From contig NZ_QUHC01000010.1 in NCBI RefSeq assembly GCF_003479425.1, positions 72,832-136,831 of the forward strand: 64,000 nt of DNA, written 5' to 3'. Each line of letters starts with the position of its first letter. The first letter of the stretch is position 1. Below the pieces are notes generated by a model. The model searched no databases, was not told where the DNA came from, and worked only from the letters and a program-made list of their open reading frames with translations. The stretch is from Odoribacter sp. AF15-53. Lineage in GTDB: Bacteria; Bacteroidota; Bacteroidia; Bacteroidales; Marinifilaceae. Shown here piece after piece: positions 1 to 9,500 of this stretch. Both the position numbers and the translations under genes were made by a program.

Positions 1-2
1 TG

Positions 3-1514
3 CATGAGGCTACCGGAATTACCCGGAATGAGGCCTGTTTATCCGGGAAAATAGTATTGAACGGGGAGGGAACGGTACGGGATTGTTATTTCGTGTATGG
101 AAGTTCGCCGGAGGAGATGATACAGGTTGCAGCAACCCGGACGGAGGAGGGTGCGGAGGTTACATTGGAGGGGTTGAAGGCGGGAACGGAGTATGGTTAT
201 TACTTGGAAGTTTCTAATGGAGGTAGTGTGGTACGGACGGGAATGTTGCGTTTTCGTACATCCCCGAACACGGAGCCCGTGTTGGGAGAGATGGTTTTGA
301 TTAATAAAGGACCCACGACGGCTGTCGTGCAGTGCGTGTTAGTCGAGAATGGAGGCGAGGCTCTTTCTTTTCTGGGATTCAAATACCGGGAGGAGACCTC
401 TGCGGAAGAGTTGTTTGTTGCTGCAGAGTCGGGAGAAAAGGGCGTTTTTAGGGCTCGGTTGACAGATTTGAATTTGTCTACATCCTACATGGTCCGGGCT
501 TATGCCGCCAATGCCGTGGGAGAGATATACACGAGTGAGGTGAAATTTATTACGGACAACGCGATATATGTTTCGGAGCCGGGAACGTTGTCGGAGGTGA
601 TTAGCGAACGACAGAAATATCAATTAACCGAGATTTCTATTAGCGGAAGATTGAATGGTTCTGATTTCCGCTTGTTGCGGGATATGTTGGGACGGGGAGT
701 TGAGGGGGAAGTGACTCCCGGTATACTGAGTCGGCTTTACCTGACTGATGTACAGGTTGTCGAGGGGGGAATGAGTTACTATTCTTCCCGCTATACGGCT
801 AATGATACGTTGGGGTATGGTATGTTTATGAATTGTCGGAATCTTCGGGAAATCGCCTTGCCGAGCACGATAAAGGTCGTGGAGAAAGATGCATTCAAGG
901 GGTGTACCGGGTTAACGGTTCTGACGATTCCCGATGAGGTACGAAGTTTTGCCTCCTCGGAGGGGTGTAGCTCGTTGCAAGAGTTTCGGGTTTCTGTTAT
1001 GAATTCCGGTTTCACGGCGGAAGACGGTATTTTGTATGACAAGGGGAAAGAGACGTTATTGTTGTATCCGGAAGGGAGGGCACGGGCTGTATTCGAGATT
1101 CCCGAGGGGGTGAAAAAGATTGCCGAATATGCTTTCCTGTATGCACCCGTGGATACTTTGAGCATGGCACATTCGGTCACGGTGTTGGGACTTCAGGCGT
1201 TTCGAGGTGCCAAGTTTAAGAAAGTTGTTCTTTCCGATGGAATAGCTTCGGTACCGGGTGCGGTTTTTCAGGAGTGTAGCGGGTTACGCTCCGTGACCTT
1301 GGGGAGTGGAACCATGTTTATATCTGATTACAGTTTTGACGGGTGTGTGCTGGAAGAACTACGTGTGTTGGCAGATATTCCTCCCACGTGTGCATCCAAG
1401 GCTTTCGAGGGAGTGGATTTCTTTGATTCGTGCGTGCTTCATGTGCCTGCCGGGAGTAAGAACAGGTATCGTTATGCCGATCCTTGGGGAAAGTTTAAAC
1501 GTATCGTGGAGTAA
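3..1514 (+). CDS. Secreted FN3-like / BspA-type leucine-rich repeat protein, 5' end missing
   Basis: The reading frame is open to the left edge of the window and has no in-frame ATG before a TTG at 57, so the true start and the signal peptide lie outside. Two fibronectin-III-like beta domains come first (to about codon 165 after the TTG), with typical phrases such as LKAGTEYGYYLEV and LSTSYMVRAYAAN. They are followed by LRR_5 repeats of the BspA/Treponema type (for example NLREIALPSTIKVVEKDAF) and a usual BspA end (VPAGSKNRYRYADPWGKF). Proteins of this kind are surface or secreted adhesin-like proteins in Bacteroidales; no enzymatic residues are seen. The gene converges on the minus-strand nuclease gene with an 8-nt gap. 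The family call is firm, the exact role is not. Confidence 0.85.
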   Translation, partial: HEATGITRNEACLSGKIVLNGEGTVRDCYFVYGSSPEEMIQVAATRTEEGAEVTLEGLKAGTEYGYYLEVSNGGSVVRTGMLRFRTSPNTEPVLGEMVLINKGPTTAVVQCVLVENGGEALSFLGFKYREETSAEELFVAAESGEKGVFRARLTDLNLSTSYMVRAYAANAVGEIYTSEVKFITDNAIYVSEPGTLSEVISERQKYQLTEISISGRLNGSDFRLLRDMLGRGVEGEVTPGILSRLYLTDVQVVEGGMSYYSSRYTANDTLGYGMFMNCRNLREIALPSTIKVVEKDAFKGCTGLTVLTIPDEVRSFASSEGCSSLQEFRVSVMNSGFTAEDGILYDKGKETLLLYPEGRARAVFEIPEGVKKIAEYAFLYAPVDTLSMAHSVTVLGLQAFRGAKFKKVVLSDGIASVPGAVFQECSGLRSVTLGSGTMFISDYSFDGCVLEELRVLADIPPTCASKAFEGVDFFDSCVLHVPAGSKNRYRYADPWGKFKRIVE

Positions 1515-1522
1515 TTTGCTTT

Positions 1523-2647
1523 TTACTCTTCTTGTTCTTCTAACCACTCTTTTAGCTTCATTTGTAGTAACTGCTTGTCAGGAAGATAGAGGGCATATTG
1601 TTGTGCATAAATATTGGAATTTTTGGGAAGGGTAAGTTCTACTAATGCATCCTTCTTTTCTTTGCAAAGTAGAATACCGATTGTAGGTTTTTCAAAATCT
1701 TGCTTTACATATCGATCATAGTAATTGACGTACATCTGCATTTGCCCCAAATCTTGATGAGCTAATTTGTCTACTTTTAGATCAATAAGCACGTAGCATT
1801 GCAGGAGACGGTTATAGAAAACTAGATCCACATAAAAACTTTCTTCTTCGAAAGTAAATCGCTTTTGACGGGCTTCAAATAGAAATCCTTTTCCCAGTTC
1901 CAATAAAAATTGTTGTATCTTTCCGATGATGGCATTCTCTAATTTCGTTTCCGAATATGTAATATCCGGTTTGAGTCCTAAGAATTCCAACGTGAGTGGA
2001 TTTTTGATAATATCATCTGGTTTATTAAGAGTTTGTCCATCTTTTGCCAAATGCATCACTCCTTTTTTATCACGACTAAGAGCTAATCGCTCATATAAGC
2101 TAGAACCATATTGTCGTTGTAGTTGTCGAACACTCCAATTTTGTTTTTGACATTCGATTTCATAAAACCTGCGTTCTTTAGCAGATTCTATGCGCATCAG
2201 AATCAAATAATGAGACCATGAGAGCGTAAAAGAATATGTATCCATAGATTTTCTCAACGATATTGCGGATTTTTGAATTTGGTCAACACTGTTGACCAAA
2301 TTGTTAGTAGAAGATTCTATTAATGCTGTTGTTCCGTCCTCTTGAGTAGAATAAATTATAAAAAATTTACGACATCTTTTGAGGGTTTCGGTAGACCATC
2401 CGTCTCCTAATCGTTTCGTGAGTGATTCTGACACACTTTGCAATATTTGTTTGCCGTATGTTGCTCGTTCCGCACCATCTTGAACCACTTCTACAATGGC
2501 ACGACCGATTTCATACTTGGTGATAACTTCAGAGATATTAACCGCACTTGCAATATACGTTCGAGCGTCCGTAATTAAATGTTCTATACGATTGGTAAGA
2601 TTGCTAATAACATTATTATTAATATTGCCCGACTTATTATTATTCAT
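1523..2647 (-). CDS. YhcG/DUF1016-family PD-(D/E)XK nuclease-domain protein
   Basis: 374 residues. The N-terminal half (about 15-190) is the helical DUF1016_N region (IGRAIVEVVQDGAERATYGK, LSWSHYLILMRIES). The C-terminal half (about 200-345) is the YhcG nuclease-like domain: an acidic residue in FEARQKRFTF, Asp274 in YVDLVFYN, and Asp289-Leu-Lys291 in LIDLKV form a PD-(D/E)XK-like core. The length fits the family. Members are spread patchily in bacteria and often lie in mobile or defence-related regions; their substrate is unsettled. The gene is clearly richer in A/T (AAT, TTA, ATT codons) than its neighbours, which suggests transfer. It stands alone on the minus strand; the sequence TACCTTTA upstream may be its -7 element. 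Confidence 0.88.
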   Translation of the reverse strand: MNNNKSGNINNNVISNLTNRIEHLITDARTYIASAVNISEVITKYEIGRAIVEVVQDGAERATYGKQILQSVSESLTKRLGDGWSTETLKRCRKFFIIYSTQEDGTTALIESSTNNLVNSVDQIQKSAISLRKSMDTYSFTLSWSHYLILMRIESAKERRFYEIECQKQNWSVRQLQRQYGSSLYERLALSRDKKGVMHLAKDGQTLNKPDDIIKNPLTLEFLGLKPDITYSETKLENAIIGKIQQFLLELGKGFLFEARQKRFTFEEESFYVDLVFYNRLLQCYVLIDLKVDKLAHQDLGQMQMYVNYYDRYVKQDFEKPTIGILLCKEKKDALVELTLPKNSNIYAQQYALYLPDKQLLQMKLKEWLEEQEE

Positions 2648-2802
2648 GCGTTATAAATTTATCTGTGACCATAAAGGTACGAATAATTCAATGATTTTGA
2701 GATATTATGACATGTAGATCGAATTTTTTATTTATTCTATTCGATTGTATTGGTAAGGAAGGTAAACTGATGTTTCTGTCCTTTGCTCCCATAGAAACGC
2801 AC

Positions 2803-3936
2803 TCAGAGTTTCTCCCGGATGTTTCTTATTTCCCGTTTCACGTCGAGTTGTATGTTGGTCAGGAGTCTTTTGTATACCGGGGTTTCACGTTGATTTGATT
2901 CCGGGAAATCGGTATTCAAGGCTTTTTGTAGGGCCTGATGCAGTAGCAGGCTATCTTGGACCAATTCTTGGCGGTTTGCCGAATACCGGTTTATATTCCG
3001 GTGTAAGCGATTTTTTTCTTGTAAGAGGGTGTGGTGATAGGTACTACTGGTTGAGAAGTTACTGTATACTTGTGTGATCGTGTTTTTGTCCGGGGATTTG
3101 TTTCCGGCAAAAGGGTATTGGAGGTAAAGAAAGGTTACTGCGAAGGAGACAAGGATAAACACGGCGTATTTGTAGATTGTTCTGAAAGATTTGCTTTTCA
3201 GGGATTCTACTATTTCCGAGGTATTGTTGAAACGCAAATTCGGGTCCTGACAGGTACATTTTTGGGCGATGGAGGCTAGTTTGCGATCTTTTAGGATAAT
3301 TGATAGCTCCTCGATGATGATGCCCAAGGAATAGATGTCTGTTCTGCAATCCAGTGTCGCATTTGGGTTTAGTTGCTCCGGGGCGAGGTATTTTTCTGTT
3401 CCGGCTGGAATTTTCAGGATTTCGTAATCATCACAATCAGCAAGTCCGAAATCAATGAGTTTGACATTGTTCCCGTTATGCGTGATAAGAATATTATTGG
3501 GTTTCAGGTCTTTGTGGATCAGTTGTTTGCTATGAATGTACTGCAAGGCATTACATATTTCCGTGATGAATTTGTAGGCTAGAGCTTGGGTCAGTTTACC
3601 TTGTTCGATAAAAGTGGTTAACGGGATACCGTCGATGTATTCCAGTACGATGTAATTGCCCAAAAGATCGTTTTTCTCCCACCCCAAGGTGTGACGAATG
3701 TTAGGGTGGTCCAGTTGATAACCGATATTGAATTCTTTTAGCAAGAGTTGCTTGTAGAATTCTTGCGAGGAATAGAAGGGTTGCAGGCTTTTCAGGATAT
3801 GCAGTTTTCCATACCGGCGGCATAGGTGTAGTCTGCTGAATCCATTGGCCGGGGTATAAAATTCTTTCAGGTCCGTGTATATATCCAAGGTTATATCCTC
3901 TCCGAAAAAGCCGGATGATAAAGTTTCCTCATTCAT
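2803..3936 (-). CDS. Membrane-anchored Ser/Thr protein kinase (Hanks type)
   Basis: 377 residues. The kinase domain spans about 25-245: ATP-binding Lys49 in LHILKSL, catalytic loop HKDLKPNN with Asp143, metal-binding DFG at 162-164 and APE at 185-187. All key residues are present, so activity is likely. One transmembrane helix (about 255-275) follows, then a roughly 100-residue, polar, probably periplasmic tail with heptad-like stretches. This is the usual one-pass sensor-kinase layout, without PASTA repeats. Its start ATG shares one base with the stop of the upstream gene (TAATG), so the two are translationally coupled and likely work together. No phosphatase or clear substrate gene is nearby. 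Confidence 0.9.
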   Translation of the reverse strand: MNEETLSSGFFGEDITLDIYTDLKEFYTPANGFSRLHLCRRYGKLHILKSLQPFYSSQEFYKQLLLKEFNIGYQLDHPNIRHTLGWEKNDLLGNYIVLEYIDGIPLTTFIEQGKLTQALAYKFITEICNALQYIHSKQLIHKDLKPNNILITHNGNNVKLIDFGLADCDDYEILKIPAGTEKYLAPEQLNPNATLDCRTDIYSLGIIIEELSIILKDRKLASIAQKCTCQDPNLRFNNTSEIVESLKSKSFRTIYKYAVFILVSFAVTFLYLQYPFAGNKSPDKNTITQVYSNFSTSSTYHHTLLQEKNRLHRNINRYSANRQELVQDSLLLHQALQKALNTDFPESNQRETPVYKRLLTNIQLDVKREIRNIREKL

Positions 3937-4508
3937 TATGTCAGTTGATTGATTAAAGTGAGTCCCCCGTTACGTCCGGCTATGAAGGGCGGTGTTTTTT
4001 GGTTATCTCTTAAAATGTAGGATAACAGCAAGGGTTGGCCCATTAGAAAACAAGCTGTTTCGAAGCAGTCGCCTTTTCTCAGCTTGGATTGCTTCGAGTC
4101 GATAACCTGAAAACGGGCTTCCCCGTGGTATTGCAAGCGCAAGTAACGATTAGGCGACCAGCCTATTTCTATCTCGTCTCCCGGTTTCAAATTCTGTACT
4201 TGTATTTGTCGCGTGGTGAAGAATGATGAATTGTACATCGTGCTGGTTTTCAGGTGATGACAGAAATCGCTGAAACAGGTGAAACCGATGTACCGGGATA
4301 ATAAATCCAAGGTTTGAGTACGCGGCTGGTGCGTGTCGTTGACATATCCCCACAAGCGTTTTAACGTGGAGGTGGAGATCAGGTAACCGTGTTCGGATTT
4401 TAGATGAAGAGAGAATTCGTCGAAATCGGTCGTGGTAAGTAAATTCCGAGAATACTTTTTTCCGACTAATGCTAGTAACTCCATTATTTCCGGTTTCAAT
4501 TCATTCAT
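3936..4508 (-). CDS. Conserved hypothetical protein coupled to the kinase
   Basis: 190 residues, no signal peptide or membrane segment. The N-terminal half (about 1-90) is helical and contains STSTLKRLWGYVNDTHQPR, a pattern seen in many Bacteroidetes proteins of unknown function and compatible with a helix-turn-helix-like fold. The C-terminal half (about 100-185) is beta-rich (LKPGDEIEIGWSPNRYLRLQYHG) and looks like a small ligand or partner domain. It is the first gene of a two-gene unit with the kinase, overlapping it by one base, so a regulatory or substrate role next to the kinase is a reasonable inference. I do not recognise a named function. Confidence 0.7.
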   Translation of the reverse strand: MNELKPEIMELLALVGKKYSRNLLTTTDFDEFSLHLKSEHGYLISTSTLKRLWGYVNDTHQPRTQTLDLLSRYIGFTCFSDFCHHLKTSTMYNSSFFTTRQIQVQNLKPGDEIEIGWSPNRYLRLQYHGEARFQVIDSKQSKLRKGDCFETACFLMGQPLLLSYILRDNQKTPPFIAGRNGGLTLINQLT

Positions 4509-4541
4509 TCGATATAAAATTAAACTGATGATAAATCATGA

Positions 4542-4549
4542 CAAATTTA
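4542..4549 (-). promoter_or_regulatory. Bacteroidetes -7 element for the kinase unit
   Basis: On the minus strand this reads TAAATTTG, a full match to the Bacteroidetes -7 consensus TAnnTTTG, 33 nt before the ATG at 4508. The -33 element is not clear; a T-rich stretch lies at the expected distance. Confidence 0.5.
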
Positions 4550-4645
4550 CTAGAATATGGCGGAATAGAAAAATTTTTAAACGGATAAAAGTATGTCAAA
4601 AGGGGCGTGAACGTTCATTTTTGTATTTTTGTACACGAAGTATGT

Positions 4646-4674
4646 TTTGAAAGAATTTTAAATCACTATATTTG
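4646..4674 (+). promoter_or_regulatory. Housekeeping promoter of the first sigma gene
   Basis: TTTG at 4646-4649 and TATATTTG at 4667-4674, 17 nt apart, match the Bacteroidetes -33/-7 pattern. The sigma gene starts 30 nt downstream. A second -7-like TATTTTTG lies at 4624-4631. Together with the minus-strand element at 4542-4549 this forms a divergent promoter region. Confidence 0.6.
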
Positions 4675-4704
4675 TCTAATGGGTGATGAAGAATATATGT
4701 CGAT

Positions 4705-5256
4705 ATGATAGATGAGCAGTTGATTTTATCCGGGGTAAACCGCAAGAATGAAAAGGCTTGGAAGAGTCTTTACGAGCATTACTATGCGGCATTGTGTGCC
4801 TACGTGAACCGGATTTTGAAGGGATCGGAGAGTACGGAGGATTTGGTGCAAGAGGTTTTTATCGCGATCTGGAAATCGGATAAGAAATTTGATTCCCTGC
4901 AGGATTTGACTCGTTATTTGTACCGGGCATGTTATAATAATGCTTTGGTATTCGTGCGGAATAACCAGATCCATGATACGATTCTGAATTCTATCGGGGC
5001 CGAAAGTGATTTTACCGCTGATGACGTGTACGCCCAGACTGTACGGGAGGAGGTTACCCGGCAGTTGTACGTGTATATCGAGGCCCTGCCTTCGGAGCAG
5101 AAGAAAGTGATTTTGATGAGTATCGAGGGGTATTCGTGGGATGAGATCGCGGAAAAATTGGGTGTTAGTGTGAACACGGTGAAGACGCATAAAAGTCGAG
5201 GGTTCAAATCGTTACGTTCTAAACTTCAGGATTCCGTGTGCCTGTTTTTAATTTAA
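4705..5256 (+). CDS. ECF-type RNA polymerase sigma factor (FecI-like)
   Basis: 183 residues, the normal length for an extracytoplasmic-function sigma factor. Sigma region 2 is at about 20-90 (LYEHYYAALCAYVNRIL, then STEDLVQEVFIAIWKS). Region 4 is at about 125-175 and holds the helix-turn-helix YSWDEIAEKLGVSVNTVKTH. There is no region 3. It sits directly before a FecR-type anti-sigma gene and a SusC gene with an STN domain, the standard trans-envelope signalling set: substrate binding to SusC is passed by FecR to this factor, which then transcribes the locus. Expression appears to start from a housekeeping promoter. Confidence 0.95.
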   Translation: MIDEQLILSGVNRKNEKAWKSLYEHYYAALCAYVNRILKGSESTEDLVQEVFIAIWKSDKKFDSLQDLTRYLYRACYNNALVFVRNNQIHDTILNSIGAESDFTADDVYAQTVREEVTRQLYVYIEALPSEQKKVILMSIEGYSWDEIAEKLGVSVNTVKTHKSRGFKSLRSKLQDSVCLFLI

Positions 5257-5335
5257 TTGAAAAAAAAAATGACTACTCGTGTCATCTGAAATCGGGAGTT
5301 GTGTATTATGAGTATACAAAGTGAACCGATAATAG

Positions 5336-6493
5336 ATGAATATGGAGAAAGATATATATGATGACGCTTCTTTGATCAAGAAATCTTTGTTGAAAGGTTT
5401 AAGCGAGGAAGAACAAATAAAGTTGGAGCAGTTGCTGGAAGATCGGCAATTAGGGGAGGTGTATGATCAGTTGAGTGATCCGACGTACTTGAAAAAGCAA
5501 TTTATGGAGTACGAGAATTATTCGGGTAAGAAAGGCTACATGGTTTTTAGAGAGCGAAGGGGACGCGACCGACGGGTGAATACGATTCGTTGGGTGGCGG
5601 CTGTGGCAGCCGTGTGGGTGATTGTGCTAGGGTCGATGTTGTGGTTGACGTTGGGAGAGAGCGGGGAAAAGGAGGTACTGCCCGTGGCTTCGAAAGTTAT
5701 TCCGGCAGGGGAGAAGAAGGCCCGGTTGATTTTAGCTGACGGGACCGAGGTCGAGGTGTCGAAGACGGGTGCGCACGTGTTGAAAGAGGAGGGTGTGAAT
5801 ATAAAATACGAGAACGGGGAGATTTCTTACGTGACAGAAAGAGCGTCTTGCGAAATTGTTTATAATGAATTGGAGGTTCCGAGAGGGGGGGAGTGTATCA
5901 TCACGTTGGATGACGGAACTAAGGTGTGGGTGAATGCCGAAACCCGGTTGAAATACCCGGTAACGTTCGTGGGAGAGAAGCGGGAGGTGGTGTTGGAAGG
6001 AGAGGCTTTTTTTGACGTGGTGAAGAGCGAGAAGCCTTTTATCGTGAAGACGTCTTTCGGGGAGGTGAAGGTGTTGGGAACGGCCTTCGGGATAAATGCC
6101 TACACGGATGCCTCGGAGAGCTATACCACTCTGGTAAGGGGGAAAGTGAGCGTTGAGACAGGTGAGGCCGATCCGGTGATTATTCAACCCGGGGAACAAG
6201 TGGTTACCTCCAAGGACGGGCAGATGATCCGGCAGAAGGTGGATGTGGAAGAGTTCGTGGGGTGGAAAGACGGTATATATGTTTTTCGGGAGAAGCATTT
6301 GGGTGATATTATGAAGACGTTGGAACGATGGTATAATATATCCGTGCTTTTTGAAGAAGAAGAGTTGAGAGAACTTCCATTTACAGGGAATTTGAAACGA
6401 TACGATGATATAAATGTATTTTTTGATGCTTTAACCCGTACCGGGGATATGAAGTATCGGGTGGATGGGAATCACGTGATCTTATATAAATAA
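5336..6493 (+). CDS. FecR-family anti-sigma factor
   Basis: 385 residues. A short cytoplasmic N-terminus that should bind the sigma factor is followed by one membrane helix (about 85-108, RWVAAVAAVWVIVLGSMLWL). The periplasmic FecR domain is at about 180-280 (LEVPRGGECIITLDDGTKVW, VLGTAFGINAY) and a C-terminal DUF4974/STN-like domain ends in GNHVILYK. Two ATGs, at 5336 and 5342, could both serve as start. The gap to the sigma gene is 79 nt. The pair is expected to sense loading of the SusC protein encoded next. Confidence 0.94.
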   Translation: MNMEKDIYDDASLIKKSLLKGLSEEEQIKLEQLLEDRQLGEVYDQLSDPTYLKKQFMEYENYSGKKGYMVFRERRGRDRRVNTIRWVAAVAAVWVIVLGSMLWLTLGESGEKEVLPVASKVIPAGEKKARLILADGTEVEVSKTGAHVLKEEGVNIKYENGEISYVTERASCEIVYNELEVPRGGECIITLDDGTKVWVNAETRLKYPVTFVGEKREVVLEGEAFFDVVKSEKPFIVKTSFGEVKVLGTAFGINAYTDASESYTTLVRGKVSVETGEADPVIIQPGEQVVTSKDGQMIRQKVDVEEFVGWKDGIYVFREKHLGDIMKTLERWYNISVLFEEEELRELPFTGNLKRYDDINVFFDALTRTGDMKYRVDGNHVILYK

Positions 6494-6501
6494 ACTAAAA
6501 C

Positions 6502-6546
6502 GAGATAACGGACTACAAATTTCTCAGGTTCGATGTCCATTATCTC
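6502..6546 (+). promoter_or_regulatory. RNA hairpin between fecR and susC, locus 1
   Basis: GAGATAACGGAC (6502-6513) pairs with GTCCATTATCTC (6535-6546) with one mismatch, giving a 12-bp stem. No U-tract follows, so it looks like an mRNA processing, stability or attenuation structure rather than an intrinsic terminator. The FecR-SusC gaps of the other two loci also carry a hairpin. Confidence 0.55.
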
Positions 6547-6571
6547 ATCTTAACAAGTAATTTACAAATCT

Positions 6572-9500
6572 ATGAAAAAAAATCCATTCTTGAAGTGGAA
6601 AAGGCTTTTAAAATGCAAAGGCTTTTTTCACGTGGTAAGTTTGACACTTATCCTGACGCTAGGAAGTTTGGCGGGATATGGTGCTAAAGTCGTGCCGGAT
6701 ACGGTTTCTTTGAATCTGAAAGACGTGAAACTGGAGAGGTTCGTGGAGGTGATGAAGCAGAAAACGGGACTGAATTTCCTGTATAATTCATTGCTGTTTA
6801 AAGATGCGAAAACGGTTACCGTGGAGGCAAAAGGGGAGAATTGGGAAGTAGTACTGAAACGGGTTTTGGAGAAAGAGGGGTTCACGTATGACGTGAAGGA
6901 CGAGATTGTGGTAATCAAACGGAAGGTTGAAAGTAATACCAGTCAGGTATCGAACCAGTCTAACGTCGTGAAAGGGAAAATCGTGGATTCTAATAAAGAA
7001 CCTCTTCCCGGTGTCACCATATTACTGAAGGGAACGAGTATCGGAACGGTGACAGATTCTAAAGGAGATTTTTCAATTCGTGTGCCTCAGGGCGTTGATT
7101 CTTTGATTGTCAGTTTTGTGGGAATGCAGACCACGTATCTGAAACTTGAAAAGAATAAGTTCGAGTACACGGTTGTGATGAAGGAGGATATGACTCAACT
7201 CGGGGAAGTGGTGATTACCGGTTATCAGGAGTTTGACAGGTCAAGAATGGCGGGTTCTGTTTCTTCGATAAAAGCGGAGGATTTGCATTTTAACGGGACG
7301 AATACTTTGGAGCAGGCGTTGCAGGGACGATTACCGGGTGTCGTTATCACGAACACGAGCGGGTTGGTCGGTGTGCGGCAGAAGACCCGGGTACGGGGAA
7401 CATCCACGTTGCTGGGAAGTCAGGAACCGATTTGGGTCGTGGACGGGATCATCCAAGAGGACCCGCTTCCGTTTGACACGAAAACTTTTGATAGTGCAGG
7501 AGAGATTAATTCGGATAATTTTGATTATATCCGGAATTTCGTGGGAAGTTCTATTACTTGGTTGAACCCGAATGATATTGAAAGTATAACAGTGTTAAAA
7601 GATGCTTCGGCTACAGCTATTTATGGCGTACGTGCGGCCAATGGAGTTATTGTAATTAAAACAAAACGGGGAAGGGCAGGTACGGCCTCTATTTCTTACT
7701 CGGCCCGTTTGAATGTCTCGGAACAAGTTACTTATGATAAATTGGAACTGATGAATTCCAAGGAACGAGTGGATGTTTCTCGAGAAATTTTTCAACGAGG
7801 TTTGACGGCAAGTTGGACTAATAATAATATTGGTTATGCCGGGGCTTTAAATCAATATTTGAAGAAGGAGATAACAAAAGATGAGTTTGAACGACGTGTG
7901 ACTAAATTGGAAACTACGAATACAGATTGGTTTGATATTCTTTTCCGGAATCCATTTAGTCATTCCCATTCGCTTTCTGTTTCGGGAGGTAGTGAAGATG
8001 TTCGCTATTATGCTTCCTTATCGTATAATTCAACAAAGGGTACGGCTATTGGAAATGACACGGAGTCATACGGGGCGAATGTCGGTTTGGATATGAATTT
8101 TGGAAAGAAGTTAAGGGCTTCATTTACATTATCTGGAGCTCAGGCAACGACGAATGGTTTTTATATAGTAAATCCATATACCTATGCAACTACAATTAAT
8201 AGATCAATAGCGGCTTATGAAGATAATGGTGAGTTGGCTTATTATCTGAAAGATGGTAGTCCAGGTCCTAAAATGTTTAATTTTATAAATGAACGGGATC
8301 AAACGGGGACTTCGAATAAAAATATGTCTATTAATACGAATCTGAATTTGAATTATGACTTTACAGAGTCATTGAGATTTCAAATGTTGGGGAGTGTTAA
8401 TGTTGCATCTGTTATCGGAGAATCGTGGGCTACGGAAAGAACGGAGTATATTGCTCAAATCCGTGGTTATGACTATGGTACACGTAAGCCTATTGATGCC
8501 GACTACAAGAATTCACAACTTCCCGTGGGGGGAGAATATAATCAAGATGAGAATAAGACCATATCATGGAATTGGAGAAATTCGCTTTCTTATGATGTAG
8601 TGTTTAATGGGGTGCATACGTTAACTGCAATGTTAGGAATTGAATTGTCCAGTACAAAGAATACGGGTTTCTCGACTACTTCTTATGGTTATTTAAGAGA
8701 TAGGGGAAAATCTTTTGCCACTGTGCCTGCTGTGAGAATAAGTCCTTATGGAGGAGCTACTTATGAAAATGAGTTGATAAAAAAATTCACTCGTAAAATC
8801 ACAGATCGAAAAACAAATCAAATGGGGGGATATTTGACGTTAAATTATGCTTACGATGGACGTTACGTTGTGAATTTTAGTGTTCGAGTAGATGCATCGA
8901 ATCGTTTTGGACGTTATGCTAACGAGAATTTTAATCCGGTTTGGGCTGGAGGACTTCGTTGGAACGTGGCCCGTGAATCTTGGTTTAGTAGACAAAACGT
9001 AGTATCTGATCTGAGTTTACGTTTTAGTTTTGGTTATCAACGTAATATGGCTACAAATTATAGCCCAAGTTTAATCGTTAAGATCCCTACATCCGGGGCA
9101 TCTAGTGCTGTGACGGATGTTAATACAGGAGATGAATTGTTGGAAATCACGTCCTTACCTTACGAGGATTTGCGTTGGGAAAAAACAACATCTTATAATT
9201 ATGGGGTGGATTTAGCTCTATTCAATAATAAGATTCGAGTTGGATTTGAGTATTACATGAAGAAAGGAAGGGACATAATTACTTCATTGTTAGTTCCCCG
9301 GGAATATGGTATTGCGAATATGCCGGTTAATGGAGGAAGTATGAATAATTCGGGGTATGAGTTAAGTGTAAGTTTTACCCCGGTACGGACGAAACATTTT
9401 ACTTGGGATATGAATGTTAATACCTCTAAAAATAATAATAAGATAATGAAAGTCGGTGTACAAAATTTGACATGGAGGACAGCGACTTCGGGAGAGTATT

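Noticed and set aside
6502..6546. Intrinsic terminator between fecR and susC
   Set aside because: The stem has no U-tract, and susC must be expressed from this locus; regulatory RNA structure is the better reading.
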